From Acidimicrobiia bacterium (lineage in GTDB: Bacteria; Actinomycetota; Acidimicrobiia; Spongiisociales; UBA5794), in NCBI GenBank assembly GCA_036396535.1, contig DASWKR010000010.1, positions 1 through 34,172 on the forward strand: a stretch of DNA of 34,172 bases, in the 5' to 3' direction. The notes under the pieces were generated by a model, which ran no database searches, was not told the DNA's origin, and saw nothing but the letters and a program-made list of their open reading frames with translations. Below, one piece after another: positions 8,056 to 16,820 of the stretch. A program made the position numbers and the translations under genes. How positions within the stretch are numbered: the first letter of the stretch is position 1; each line of letters begins with the position of its first letter.

Positions 8056-9531
8056 ATGGTCGCTTCCGTTCTTCCCGGGCTGGCGGCACTCGCCTCGGCG
8101 ATCGTTCCCGGCGTCGGTCAGCTCATGGTGGGGCGCCGCAGGCGCGGATGGGTCCTGTTGTCCGTCTCGGCGGCGCTGGCGGCGGCCGGAGGCTGGTTGG
8201 TGGCGGCACGACCGCTGATGCTGGCGACATGGTGGGTACAGCCGACGGCCCTCCGTTGGCTGCTCGTCGGCAACGGTGTGCTCCTGGCGTTCCGGGTATA
8301 CGCAGCCGCGGACGCCTACGTCGCGGCGAGGCAGACCAGCGGTCCGGCGTCGAACAGACCCGGCATCGTGGCGCTCGGACTGGTCGCAACGGCCGCCATC
8401 GCAGTCCCACACGGCGTGTTCGGCTACTACGACGTCATCGAGCAGGACCTCATCGAAAGTGTGTTCGCCGCGCCGACGACGACGAGTACCACCGCAACGA
8501 CCGTCGCGACGACGGTCGCGGTGACCGTGGCGCCGCCCTCGACCGGAGAGGGCACGACCACGGCGACGACGGCCGCTCCGCCTCCATCGACCACCACGAC
8601 CACCCGCCCGCCGCGGATCTGGGACGGCGTCGAGCGACTCAACATCCTCCTGCTGGGGGGCGACTCCGGCCCCGGCAGGATCGGGGTCCGGACGGACACG
8701 ATCATCGTCGCCTCGATCGATCCGCAGTCCGGAGCGGCGGCGCTGTTCTCGATCCCGCGCAACCTCAAGGGAGTTCCGCTCCCCGCCGAGCTCGGGCTCT
8801 TCTCGTGCAACTGCTATCCGGACATCGTCAACGCCTTGTGGGACTACGCGACGCGGCTGCCCGATCCGTTCCAGGGCCCGGGGCCGCCGGGCGCCGAGGC
8901 GCTGCGCCTCGCCATCGGGGAGCTCCTCGACCTCGACATCCACTACTTCGCCCTCGTCGACCTGAACGGGTTCGTCGACCTCGTCGACGCCTTCGGCGGC
9001 CTCGACATCACAGTCACCGAGCGGGTCTACGACCCGAGCTATCCCGTCGAGGACGGCAGCCACGCCGCCGTCGAGTTCCTGCCGGGGCGGTACCACATGG
9101 ATGGCCACGACTCCCTCGCATACGCCCGCGTGAGGCACGACTCGAGCGACTACAACCGAATGGCCAGGCAGCGGTGTGTGCTCCAGGCCGCCGTCGCCCA
9201 GGCCGAGCCGTTGCAGCTGCTCCGATCCTTCCCCCGCGTCGCCGAGGTGATCAAGGACAGCGTCGTCACGGACATACCCGTGGACAGGCTGCCCGATCTC
9301 GTCGAGCTCATCCCGAGGCTCGACCCGAGCGAGGTCGTCGCCGTCGGGTTCGTCCCTCCAAGCTTCGGCCTGAGTCGAGATGCCGACGGGTTCCCGCATC
9401 CGGACATCGCGGTGGTACGGGCGACCGTCGAGACGGCGATCACGCTGGAGCCTGAGGCTGCGAGAGAGGCGCTCGGTCTCGACGCACCCGGCACGTCGTG
9501 CGGCATCACCGAGGGGGCGCCGGCCGAGTGA
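8056..9531 (+). CDS. LytR-CpsA-Psr (LCP) family cell-envelope protein
   Basis: LCP proteins transfer undecaprenyl-linked glycopolymer onto peptidoglycan outside the membrane. In this 491-aa protein the LCP domain begins near residue 196 with LNILLLGGDSGPGRIGVRTDTIIVASIDP. It continues with FSIPRNL, an acidic helix region, HYFALVDLNGFVDLVDAFGGLDITV and LAYARVRHDSSDYNRMARQ; the Arg/Asp residues of these blocks bind the pyrophosphate lipid. The N-terminus is unusual: three likely membrane helices (about 32-51, 65-85, 103-121) after an IVPGVGQLMVG segment, where most LCP proteins have one. A Thr/Ala/Pro-rich linker (~140-185) then spans outward. It is the first gene of a pair, overlapping the DUF983 gene. 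It sits near no polysaccharide genes, so the glycopolymer is unknown. Confidence 0.9.
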   Translation: MVASVLPGLAALASAIVPGVGQLMVGRRRRGWVLLSVSAALAAAGGWLVAARPLMLATWWVQPTALRWLLVGNGVLLAFRVYAAADAYVAARQTSGPASNRPGIVALGLVATAAIAVPHGVFGYYDVIEQDLIESVFAAPTTTSTTATTVATTVAVTVAPPSTGEGTTTATTAAPPPSTTTTTRPPRIWDGVERLNILLLGGDSGPGRIGVRTDTIIVASIDPQSGAAALFSIPRNLKGVPLPAELGLFSCNCYPDIVNALWDYATRLPDPFQGPGPPGAEALRLAIGELLDLDIHYFALVDLNGFVDLVDAFGGLDITVTERVYDPSYPVEDGSHAAVEFLPGRYHMDGHDSLAYARVRHDSSDYNRMARQRCVLQAAVAQAEPLQLLRSFPRVAEVIKDSVVTDIPVDRLPDLVELIPRLDPSEVVAVGFVPPSFGLSRDADGFPHPDIAVVRATVETAITLEPEAAREALGLDAPGTSCGITEGAPAE

Positions 9532-9896
9532 TGCTCCGTGCCCTGGGGAGGGCCGCAATGCTGCGCTGCCCTCGGTGCGGTGGCGGCGGGCTCTTCCACC
9601 GCTGGCTGCTCATGGAGGGGCGATGCCCCACGTGCGACCTGAGATTCGAGCGTGTCCAGGGCTACTGGCTGGGCGCGGTGGCCGTCAACCTCGTCTTCAC
9701 CGAAGGGCTGTTCGTCGTCGTTCTCGTGGTCTGGCTCGTCGCCGCCTGGCCGGACGTGCCGTGGACCGGCGTGCTCGTGGCGACGATCGTGATGAACGCC
9801 GTGTTTCCGCTGCTGTTCCACCCATTCTCGCGTACCCTGTGGCTGGCGATCGAGCGCCACTTCTACACGCGCGCCCACCCCGACGAGGACGCCTGA
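9531..9896 (+). CDS. DUF983 zinc-ribbon membrane protein
   Basis: A 121-aa member of DUF983, whose function is unknown. It opens with a zinc ribbon: C13-P-R-C16 and C32-P-T-C35, the latter followed by the family's DLRFERVQGYWLGA signature. Two hydrophobic helices follow (about residues 45-66 and 70-90). ATG 9531 overlaps the last base of the LCP stop codon (TGATG); GTG 9528 would give the 4-nt GTGA overlap common in this window, and either could be used. Coupling to an LCP gene suggests an envelope role, which is inference. The next gene, ppc, has its own promoter 95 nt downstream. Confidence 0.85.
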   Translation: MLRALGRAAMLRCPRCGGGGLFHRWLLMEGRCPTCDLRFERVQGYWLGAVAVNLVFTEGLFVVVLVVWLVAAWPDVPWTGVLVATIVMNAVFPLLFHPFSRTLWLAIERHFYTRAHPDEDA

Positions 9897-9991
9897 GCGC
9901 GTGCCCTCCGGGTCCCCGGCGCGCCCATGAGGGGCTCCGCGGCGGGCCGTCCCATCGGCACGGGCTCGGCCGCTGCCGGGTGGGCGTCTTG

Positions 9992-9997
9992 TACCCT
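9992..9997 (+). promoter_or_regulatory. candidate -10 box (TACCCT), leaderless ppc
   Basis: TACCCT ends 9 nt before ATG 10007, with no ribosome-binding sequence in between. This supports that ATG over the longer open frame upstream. Confidence 0.55.
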
Positions 9998-10006
9998 CGC
10001 CTCGCC

Positions 10007-12772
10007 ATGTCAGAGGATCAGCTCCCGACGGAGGACGGCCGGCTGCGGGCCGACATCAGGATGCTCGGCAACCTCCTCGGCCAGACCCTGGTTCGCCAGG
10101 AGGGCGAGGAGCTGCTCGACCTCGTCGAGAGGGTGCGAGCCCTCACGAAGCGGCTTCGCCGGGTGCCGCCGGACGCCGGGGCGGCGGGTGAGCTCGAAGA
10201 CGTGCTCGAGTCGATCGACCTCCCGACGACCATCAACCTGGTCAGGGCGTTCACCGCCTTCTTCTACCTGGCGAACGTCGCCGAGCAGACGCACCGCGTC
10301 GGCGTCGATGCTGCGAGGTCCGGCAGGCGACGCGGCTGGCTGGAGACGACGGTGGACCGCATCGGCGAGGCCGGCATCCCGAGAGCAGCGGTCCAGGACA
10401 TCGTCGACCGCCTCGAGCTTCGCCCCGTGTTCACCGCCCACCCGACGGAGGCGGCCAGGCGATCGATACTCACGAAGACGGCCAGGATCGCCGACCTGCT
10501 GGAGGAGCGAGCCGATTCCCGCCTCAGCGACTCCGACATGGACCGGATCGAGCGGCGCCTCGCCGAGCTCATCGATCTGATCTGGCAGACGGACGAGCTG
10601 CGGGCCGAGCGTCCGACCCCGCTCGACGAGGCCCGGTCGGTCATCTACTACTTCGAGGAGATCTTCGACGAGGTGGCCGCCGACCTGTTCGACGAGTTGG
10701 CGCACCAGCTCGGGAGGATCGGGATCGAGCTGCGCAGCGACGCCACTCCCCTCCGATTCGGCACCTGGGTGGGAGGCGACCGGGACGGCAACCCGAACGT
10801 GACGCCCGAGCTCACGTTCGAGGTGCTCGAGATGCAGCAGGACCACGCCCTCCGGGTGCTCATCGGCGCCGTCGAGTCGCTCGCCGGCGAGCTGAGCCCG
10901 TCGGAGCGCATCACCGCCATCTCGGAGGAGCTCGCCAAGTCGCTCACCCAGGACGCCTCCGCCCTGCCCGACGTGCACAGGCGGTTTGCCCGCATCTCGG
11001 CCGGCGAGGCGTACCGGCAGAAGTGCGCCTACATCCACCAGCGGCTCGTGAACACGAGGCGCCGCCTCGCCGACGGCACCCAGCACGAGCCGCACGTCGA
11101 CTACGCATCTTCGCCCGAGATGCTGGAGGACATCGCCGTGATGATGCGCTCGCTCGGAGAGCACCACGGAGGGTTGATCGCGACGGGGATGGTGGCGCGG
11201 TTGATGCGCCGGGTAGCCGCCTTCGGGTTCCGGTTGGCCACGATGGACGTTCGAGAACACGCCTCGAAGCACCATCAGGCGCTCTCCCAGCTCTACGGGC
11301 GCCTCCCGGACGAGCCGGACTACGGCTCGCTGACGCGGGCGGACAGGACGACGGTGCTCGAGCAGGAACTGGCGAGCCACAGGCCCCTGTCGTCCCCCAC
11401 CACGATGTGGGACGACGAGCCGGGGCGCACGTTCGGTACGTTCGCCGCCATCCGCGAGGCGCAGGACCGCTTCGGAGAGGAGACGATCGAGAGCTACGTG
11501 ATCTCGGAGACGAGGGGCCCGGACGACGTGCTCGCCGCGGTGGTCCTCGCCCGCGAGGCGGGCCTCGTCGACCTGCACTCCTCGATCGCCAGGATCGGGT
11601 TCGTGCCGCTCTTCGAGACGCTCGACGAGGTGACGACCGCAGGGGAGATCCTCGACGCCTTGCTGTCCTCGCCGGCTTATCGCCAGGTGGTGCGGCTCCG
11701 CTCCGACCTGCAAGAGGTGATGCTCGGCTACTCGGACTCCAACAAGCTGGCAGGTATCACGACGTCGCAATGGAGCCTTTACAAGGCATCACGCGACTTG
11801 AGGGACGCCGGTCTGCGACACGGCGTCGAGCTGCGGGTCTTCCACGGCAGGGGTGGCACCGTGGGCCGCGGCGGCGGCCCGACGGGAGAAGCGATCCTCG
11901 CCCAGCCGTGGGGCACCGTCGACGGGCGCATCAAGATCACTGAACAGGGCGAGGTGATCGCCGACAAGTACGGGCTTCCCAGCTTGGCGGCCGCCAACCT
12001 CGAGCTGACGCTGGCCGCGACGCTCGAGGCGTCGGTGCTGCACCGCAAGTCGCGGCAACCGCAGCCCGTGCTCGATCGGTGGGACGAGGCGATGGACGTC
12101 ATCAGCGACGCCGCTCTCGGCGCCTATCGGCGGTTGGTCGACTCCGCCGAGCTGCCCGAGTACTTCCTGTCGTCGACACCGGTCGAGGAGCTGGCGGCGA
12201 TGAACATCGGCTCCCGGCCGGCGAGGCGCCCGGGCGCCCCGGCCGATCCGGCCGGCCTCGGGAGCCTGCGCGCCATCCCGTGGGTGTTCGGTTGGACCCA
12301 GTCGCGCCAGGTCGTGCCCGGCTGGTTCGGAGTCGGCACAGGTCTGGCGGCGGCGCGGGAGGCGGGCGCAGCCGACGTGCTCGACCAGATGTACGCCGAC
12401 TGGTCGTTCTTCAGAGCCTTCGTCGCCAACGTCGAGATGACCCTCACGAAGACCGACCTCGACGTCGCCGGGCGCTACGTCGAGGGGCTCGTCCCAAGGG
12501 AGGTGCGGGGGCCGTTCGATGCGATCAAATCGGAGTTCGCGGTGACGATACGTGAGATCCTCGCCATCACGGGAGACGAGGAGCTCGTCGATCGATACCC
12601 GGTCCTGCAGCGGACCCTCCGCATCCGCGACGTGTACCTCGACCCGATCAGCTACCTGCAGGTCGCTCTGCTCCGCCGAGCCAGGTCCGAGGGTCACGTC
12701 GACGACGACCTGCAGCGAGCACTCCTCCTCACGGTCAACGGGCTGGCTGCCGGACTGCGCAACACCGGGTAG
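10007..12772 (+). CDS. ppc: phosphoenolpyruvate carboxylase
   Basis: Anaplerotic enzyme: phosphoenolpyruvate plus bicarbonate gives oxaloacetate. It is 921 aa, normal for bacterial PEPC. The catalytic histidine is H145 in FTAHPTEAARRS. WVGGDRDGNPNVTPE follows, then the bicarbonate/PEP-site MLGYSDSNKLAGITTSQW (actinobacterial variant of GYSDSxKDGG), the phosphate-binding FHGRGGTVGRGGGPTGEAILAQPWGT, and the C-terminal TVNGLAAGLRNTG that closes on allosteric aspartate. The frame is open for about 600 nt upstream but has no family similarity there; ATG 10007 gives the right N-terminus and sits 9 nt after a TACCCT box. It is monocistronic, with a stem-loop just after the stop between it and the convergent HAD gene. 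Confidence 0.97.
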   Translation: MSEDQLPTEDGRLRADIRMLGNLLGQTLVRQEGEELLDLVERVRALTKRLRRVPPDAGAAGELEDVLESIDLPTTINLVRAFTAFFYLANVAEQTHRVGVDAARSGRRRGWLETTVDRIGEAGIPRAAVQDIVDRLELRPVFTAHPTEAARRSILTKTARIADLLEERADSRLSDSDMDRIERRLAELIDLIWQTDELRAERPTPLDEARSVIYYFEEIFDEVAADLFDELAHQLGRIGIELRSDATPLRFGTWVGGDRDGNPNVTPELTFEVLEMQQDHALRVLIGAVESLAGELSPSERITAISEELAKSLTQDASALPDVHRRFARISAGEAYRQKCAYIHQRLVNTRRRLADGTQHEPHVDYASSPEMLEDIAVMMRSLGEHHGGLIATGMVARLMRRVAAFGFRLATMDVREHASKHHQALSQLYGRLPDEPDYGSLTRADRTTVLEQELASHRPLSSPTTMWDDEPGRTFGTFAAIREAQDRFGEETIESYVISETRGPDDVLAAVVLAREAGLVDLHSSIARIGFVPLFETLDEVTTAGEILDALLSSPAYRQVVRLRSDLQEVMLGYSDSNKLAGITTSQWSLYKASRDLRDAGLRHGVELRVFHGRGGTVGRGGGPTGEAILAQPWGTVDGRIKITEQGEVIADKYGLPSLAAANLELTLAATLEASVLHRKSRQPQPVLDRWDEAMDVISDAALGAYRRLVDSAELPEYFLSSTPVEELAAMNIGSRPARRPGAPADPAGLGSLRAIPWVFGWTQSRQVVPGWFGVGTGLAAAREAGAADVLDQMYADWSFFRAFVANVEMTLTKTDLDVAGRYVEGLVPREVRGPFDAIKSEFAVTIREILAITGDEELVDRYPVLQRTLRIRDVYLDPISYLQVALLRRARSEGHVDDDLQRALLLTVNGLAAGLRNTG

Positions 12773-12790
12773 GCAGCGCCTCGCGAGAAC

Positions 12791-12809
12791 TCTCCCTCCC
12801 CGAGGGAGA
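12791..12809. terminator. stem-loop between convergent ppc and HAD genes
   Basis: TCTCCCTC-CCC-GAGGGAGA is a perfect 8-bp stem with a 3-nt loop. It sits in the 39-nt gap between the ppc stop (12772) and the stop of the HAD gene (12812, minus). There is no T-tract, as is common in GC-rich genomes; because it is symmetric it could serve both strands. Confidence 0.6.
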
Positions 12810-12811
12810 CC

Positions 12812-13450
12812 TCACTCCCTCCCGAGGAACGTGAGCAGCATCGAGGCGTCGACGGCCGATACGACGGGAAAGCCACGTACACGGCCGGAGCCGTGGCCCC
12901 GGTCGACGGTGACTACCCGCATCCCGGCCGCAGTGGCCGCTTCCGCGCCCGCCTGCGAGTCCTCGACTGCGAGGCAAACGGAGGCGTCGACGCCGAGCCC
13001 GCGAGCCGCCTCGAGATAGAGGTCGGGCGACGGCTTCCCTGCCGGAACCTCGTCGCCGGCCACCGTGAAGTCGAAGTAGCGCCCGAGGTCGAAGCGGTCC
13101 AGCTTGATGTCGAGGTTCCGCCGTGAAGACGACGATGCGACGGCCAGCGGGACGCCGTTGCCGGCGAGCGCCCGGATGGCGTCGACGGCGTCGTCGAACG
13201 GCTCGAGCGCCGTGGAGTAGAGGCGGCGGCACTCGACCATGACCTCTTCGATGAGCTCGTCCTCGGGTGGGAGGTCCGCAACGGCCGCGAACTTGGCGTA
13301 GACGGCTCGATCGGTCAGGCCCACCGTCGTCGCCATCTCGTCGTCGCTCGGTTCGTATCCGTGGCTGCGCAGCGCCTTTCGCCATGCCTCATCCGAGAGG
13401 GGCTCGCTGTCGACGATCACGCCGTCGCAGTCGAAGATCACGGCGTTCAC
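12812..13450 (-). CDS. HAD-superfamily hydrolase, beta-phosphoglucomutase-like
   Basis: A 212-aa HAD phosphatase of the phosphoglucomutase/phosphoglycolate phosphatase-like subfamily with a helical cap. Motif I is VIFDCDGVIVDSEPLS with nucleophile D7 and acid/base D9. Motif II is VASSSS near residue 110, motif III the Lys in PAGKPSPDLY, and motif IV VEDSQAGAEAATAAGM. The substrate is probably a small phosphate ester and cannot be named. The GTG start overlaps the stop of the SRPBCC gene as GTGA (13447-13450); it is the last gene of the gatCAB operon. The frame is open upstream but without HAD similarity. Confidence 0.87.
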   Translation of the reverse strand: MNAVIFDCDGVIVDSEPLSDEAWRKALRSHGYEPSDDEMATTVGLTDRAVYAKFAAVADLPPEDELIEEVMVECRRLYSTALEPFDDAVDAIRALAGNGVPLAVASSSSRRNLDIKLDRFDLGRYFDFTVAGDEVPAGKPSPDLYLEAARGLGVDASVCLAVEDSQAGAEAATAAGMRVVTVDRGHGSGRVRGFPVVSAVDASMLLTFLGRE

Positions 13451-13890
13451 GGCGAGCCCGCCTCGGCGGCATCGATGGCGCGCTGCAAGCGCCGCGCCGC
13501 CCAAGCGCGCCACCATGGATGGAGGACCCGGGCGACGTCGCCTCCGAGTTCGAGATCGAGTCGGGTCGAGACGGCCGACTCGGCCATCTCCTCCTGCACC
13601 GCCACCGAGAACGCCAGACCCCCGATCATCCTCGGCCCGGCGACGGAGCACCGATAGCGCCTGCCGGCCTCCCAGTGCGTGAACTCGAAGCGCATGGCCT
13701 TGTCGGGATTGGCGCCTCCCAGGGTCGCGAAGAAGGCGTTCCCGACCTCGGGAAGCTCCTTGCCCATGTAACCGACGAAGTGCAGCGGGGTCCACTCCCC
13801 GATGCGTTGCGGGTCGGCGACGAGCGCCCACAGCCTGGCCGAGTCGACGCCTTCGAGCCAGCGCCCCTCACGGACGACCAGGGGAGCCAC
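13447..13890 (-). CDS. SRPBCC (START-like) family protein, gatCAB operon
   Basis: A 147-aa protein that reads as a helix-grip SRPBCC fold. It begins REGRWLEGVDSARLWALVADPQRIGEWTPLHFVGY, the usual first strand and V-D-P-x-R-x-x-E-W-x-P helix. Alternating strands follow and a long amphipathic C-terminal helix closes (WWRAWAARRLQRAIDAA). Such proteins bind hydrophobic ligands in a cavity; no catalytic residues can be assigned. The GTG start lies 3 nt after the gatB stop, and the gene overlaps the downstream HAD gene by 4 nt. Operon membership is clear; a functional link to transamidation is not implied. Confidence 0.78.
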   Translation of the reverse strand: MAPLVVREGRWLEGVDSARLWALVADPQRIGEWTPLHFVGYMGKELPEVGNAFFATLGGANPDKAMRFEFTHWEAGRRYRCSVAGPRMIGGLAFSVAVQEEMAESAVSTRLDLELGGDVARVLHPWWRAWAARRLQRAIDAAEAGSP

Positions 13891-13893
13891 GCG

Positions 13894-15342
13894 TCAGCCG
13901 CCCGCCTTGGAGCGGATCAGCTCGGACACGAGCCGGGGATCCGCCTTGCCGCCGGTTGCCTTCATCACCTCGCCGACGAGGAATCCGATCGGCTTGGTGT
14001 CGCCGGCGGTGATCTTGCCGACGGCATCGGCGTTGTCGGCGAGCACGGCGTCGACGGCGTCCTCGATGACCGAGGCGTCCGAGATCTGGATGAGGTCGCG
14101 CCCCGCAGCCACCTCGGCCGGTGTCCCTTCGCCTTCGAGCACGCCGGCGAGCACGTCCTTGGCGGCCGTGGCAGACAGCTCGCCGTCCTCGACCATGGCG
14201 GCAAGCTCGGCGAGGTGCTGACCGGTGAGGGGCGTGTCGGCCGGCCCGACACCCATCCGGCGAGCATGGGCGACGACCTCGCCCGTGACCCAGTTCGCCG
14301 CGGCGCGGGCTCCCGCCCCCGACGCCATCGCCTCTTCGAAGAGCTCGCCGAGGCCGTCCGTCGCCACAAGCGCCGCGGCGAGGCGCCCTCCGATCCCTGT
14401 CTCGGCGTATCCGGCCCGTCGCGCCGCCGGCAGGACCGGCAGGGCTTGCCGGACGGCTGCCCGCTTGGCGTCGTCGACGTGGAGAGGGAGCAGGTCGGGC
14501 TCCTGGAAGTAGCGGTAGTCCTCGGATTCCTCCTTGGATCGCATCGAGGACGTGGCGCCCGTCTCCTCGTTCCAGTGGCGGGTCTCCTGGACGACGCGGC
14601 CCCCCGCCTCGAGGACGCCGATCTGCCTGTCGATCTCGAATGCGATCGCCCGCTCGAGTGAGCGCAGCGAGTTGACGTTCTTCACCTCGGATCGGGTGCC
14701 GAGCACGGCGGAACCGCGTGGCCGGACAGACACGTTGGCGTCGAACCGCATGCTGCCCTCCTCGAGGCGGGCGTCCGACACACCAAGGGCGCGCACGATC
14801 TGCTGGAGCTCCGCACCGTACGCCCTCGCCTGCTCCGCCGACCGGACGTCGGGCTCGGTGACGATCTCGACGAGGGGCACGCCTGAGCGGTTGAAGTCGA
14901 GCAGGGAATAGCCGGCGTCGGCGATCCGCCCGCCGTCGCCGACGTGGATGCTCTTTCCGGTGTCCTCTTCCATGTGGACCCTGGTGATCCCGATCGTCAC
15001 CGGCTCGCCGTCGACGTCGATCACGATTCGCCCGTTCACGCACAGCGGGAGGTCGTACTGGGAGATCTGGTAGTTCTTCGGCAGGTCCGGATAGAAGTAG
15101 TTCTTGCGATGGAAGACCGAGTGCTCGACGAGCTCGCAATCGAGGGCAGAGCCGATGGCCAGGATGCCGTCGATCGCAGCCTCGTTCGGGACCGGGAGTG
15201 CGCCGGGCAGCCCGAGGCACACGGGGCAGCACGCCGTGTTCGGCTCGGCACCGAATGTCACGGGGCATCCGCAGAACATCTTGGAGCGCGTCTGCAGCTC
15301 GACGTGCGTCTCGATCCCGATCACGGCCTCGTACTCGGTCAT
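13894..15342 (-). CDS. gatB: Asp-tRNA(Asn)/Glu-tRNA(Gln) amidotransferase subunit B
   Basis: Subunit B of the GatCAB amidotransferase binds the misacylated tRNA and activates its side-chain carboxylate with ATP. It is 482 aa, the typical length. The N-terminus IGIETHVELQT is the kinase-site signature, followed by the Cys-rich FCGCP...CCPVCLGLPGALPVPN block that binds metal. FNRSGVPLVEIVTEPD and RFDANVSVR are further GatB blocks, and the last ~150 residues form the helical and YqeY-like tRNA-binding tail ending LVSELIRSKAGG. ATG 15342 overlaps the gatA TGA (ATGA, 15339-15342). It is third in gatC-gatA-gatB-SRPBCC-HAD. Confidence 0.97.
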   Translation of the reverse strand: MTEYEAVIGIETHVELQTRSKMFCGCPVTFGAEPNTACCPVCLGLPGALPVPNEAAIDGILAIGSALDCELVEHSVFHRKNYFYPDLPKNYQISQYDLPLCVNGRIVIDVDGEPVTIGITRVHMEEDTGKSIHVGDGGRIADAGYSLLDFNRSGVPLVEIVTEPDVRSAEQARAYGAELQQIVRALGVSDARLEEGSMRFDANVSVRPRGSAVLGTRSEVKNVNSLRSLERAIAFEIDRQIGVLEAGGRVVQETRHWNEETGATSSMRSKEESEDYRYFQEPDLLPLHVDDAKRAAVRQALPVLPAARRAGYAETGIGGRLAAALVATDGLGELFEEAMASGAGARAAANWVTGEVVAHARRMGVGPADTPLTGQHLAELAAMVEDGELSATAAKDVLAGVLEGEGTPAEVAAGRDLIQISDASVIEDAVDAVLADNADAVGKITAGDTKPIGFLVGEVMKATGGKADPRLVSELIRSKAGG

Positions 15343-16820
15343 GTCGGCAGCGGCTCCGAGGCCGCCAGGCTCGGCCGGGCGGCGAAGGCGGCGATGCGCT
15401 CGACCTCGGCTGCCACCTGGAAGAGCACCGGCTCGGCGAGTGCAGGCGCCATCACCTGGAACCCGATCGGGAGTCGGGCGTCGTCCAGGCCGATCGGCAC
15501 CGAGATACCCGGGTCGCCCGAGAGGTTGATCGGGATCGTGCACACGTCCGAGTAGTACATCGCCAGCGGGTCTGCCGTCTTGGCGCCGACCTCGAAGGCG
15601 GTGGTCGGGCTCGTCGGTGACACGAGTGCGTCGACCTTCTCGTACGCCGCGGCGAACTCCCTCCTGAGAAGGGTGCGCACCTTCTGCGCCTGCCCGTAGA
15701 AGGCGTCGTAGTACCCGGCGCTCAGCGCGTACGTGCCGAGCAGCACACGGCGGATCACCTCTGGACCGAATCCGTCTGCCCTCGTCCTGGCCATCATCTC
15801 CTCAGTGGTGTCCCCGTCGACGCGCAGCCCGTACCGCACCCCGTCGAACCGGGCCAGGTTGGCCGACGCCTCGGCAGGGGCGATCAGGTAGTAGGCAGAC
15901 AGGGCGTACTCGACGGCCGGGATCGAGACTTCGACGATATCGGCGCCGGCGTCGGAGAGCCGATCGACCATCGCGCCGGTCGCCGCCAAGACCTCCCGGT
16001 CGATCCCCTTCCCCATCAGCTCCCTGACGACTCCTATCCGCATCCCCGCCACGCCCGCCCCGAGCCCGGCCCTGAGGTCCGGAACGTCACCCGGGATGCT
16101 CGTCGAGTCGTTGACGTCGAACCCGGCGACCGCCTCGAGCAGGACCACGGCGTCCTCGACGCTTCGTGCCAGCGGCCCGATCTGGTCGAGGGACGATGCG
16201 AAGGCGATCAGCCCGTACCGGCTGACGCGGCCGTATGTCGGCTTCATCCCGACGACCCCGCACAACGAACCCGGCTGGCGAACCGACCCACCCGTGTCGG
16301 TGCCGAAGCCGCCGAGAGCCGATCCGGCGGCCACGGCGGCCGCCACCCCTCCCGACGACCCGCCGGGGACCCGGTCGGGATCCCACGGATTGCGAGAAGG
16401 GCCGAAGGCCGAGTTCTCGGTCGACGACCCCATGGCGAACTCGTCCAGGTTCGTCTTGCCGACGATCACCGCCCCTGCCTGGCGCAACCTGGCGACGGCC
16501 GTGGCGTCGTATGGAGGGACGTAGCCCTCGAGGATGCGTGAGGAGCACGTCGTCGCCAGCCCCCTCGTCGTCAGGTTGTCCTTGAGGGCGAGCGGTATCC
16601 CGTGCAACGGTCCGCGATCGCGCCCTGCCGCCAACTCGGCGTCGGCGGCTTCGGCGGCGGCCCCGGCTCCATCCCGGTCGATGAGCAGGTAGGCGTGGAG
16701 GTGGGCTTCCGTGAACGACGCCCTGCGGATCACCGCATCGAGTAGGTCGGCGGCCGAGCACTCCCCCGACCGCATCCGCCTCCCCGCCTCGACGATCGTG
16801 AGGTCGGCGAGATCGTTCAT
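15339..16820 (-). CDS. gatA: Asp/Glu-tRNA amidotransferase subunit A (glutaminase)
   Basis: Amidase-signature subunit that hydrolyses glutamine and passes ammonia to GatB. It is 493 aa. The Ser-cisSer-Lys triad is intact: K80 in LALKDN, S155 in VPGGSSGG and nucleophile S179 in DTGGSVRQP. GSSTENSAFGPSRNPWDP and GMKPTYGRVSRYGLIAFASSLDQIGP are diagnostic for GatA within the amidase family. ATG 16820 gives the family N-terminus and overlaps the gatC stop as ATGA (16817-16820). The strict 4-nt overlaps on both sides fit equimolar synthesis of the three subunits. Confidence 0.97.
   Translation of the reverse strand: MNDLADLTIVEAGRRMRSGECSAADLLDAVIRRASFTEAHLHAYLLIDRDGAGAAAEAADAELAAGRDRGPLHGIPLALKDNLTTRGLATTCSSRILEGYVPPYDATAVARLRQAGAVIVGKTNLDEFAMGSSTENSAFGPSRNPWDPDRVPGGSSGGVAAAVAAGSALGGFGTDTGGSVRQPGSLCGVVGMKPTYGRVSRYGLIAFASSLDQIGPLARSVEDAVVLLEAVAGFDVNDSTSIPGDVPDLRAGLGAGVAGMRIGVVRELMGKGIDREVLAATGAMVDRLSDAGADIVEVSIPAVEYALSAYYLIAPAEASANLARFDGVRYGLRVDGDTTEEMMARTRADGFGPEVIRRVLLGTYALSAGYYDAFYGQAQKVRTLLRREFAAAYEKVDALVSPTSPTTAFEVGAKTADPLAMYYSDVCTIPINLSGDPGISVPIGLDDARLPIGFQVMAPALAEPVLFQVAAEVERIAAFAARPSLAASEPLPT

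Noticed and set aside
8470-8615. Thr/Ala codon-rich stretch as a DNA tandem repeat or CRISPR-like array
   Set aside because: It is the in-frame linker of the LCP protein. The repeats are irregular and follow codon usage for Thr and Ala.
11737-11769. PEP carboxylase GYSDSNKLAG segment lacks the DGG of the enterobacterial signature
   Set aside because: The SNK-x-AGITTSQW form is the normal actinobacterial variant, so the enzyme is not expected to be defective.
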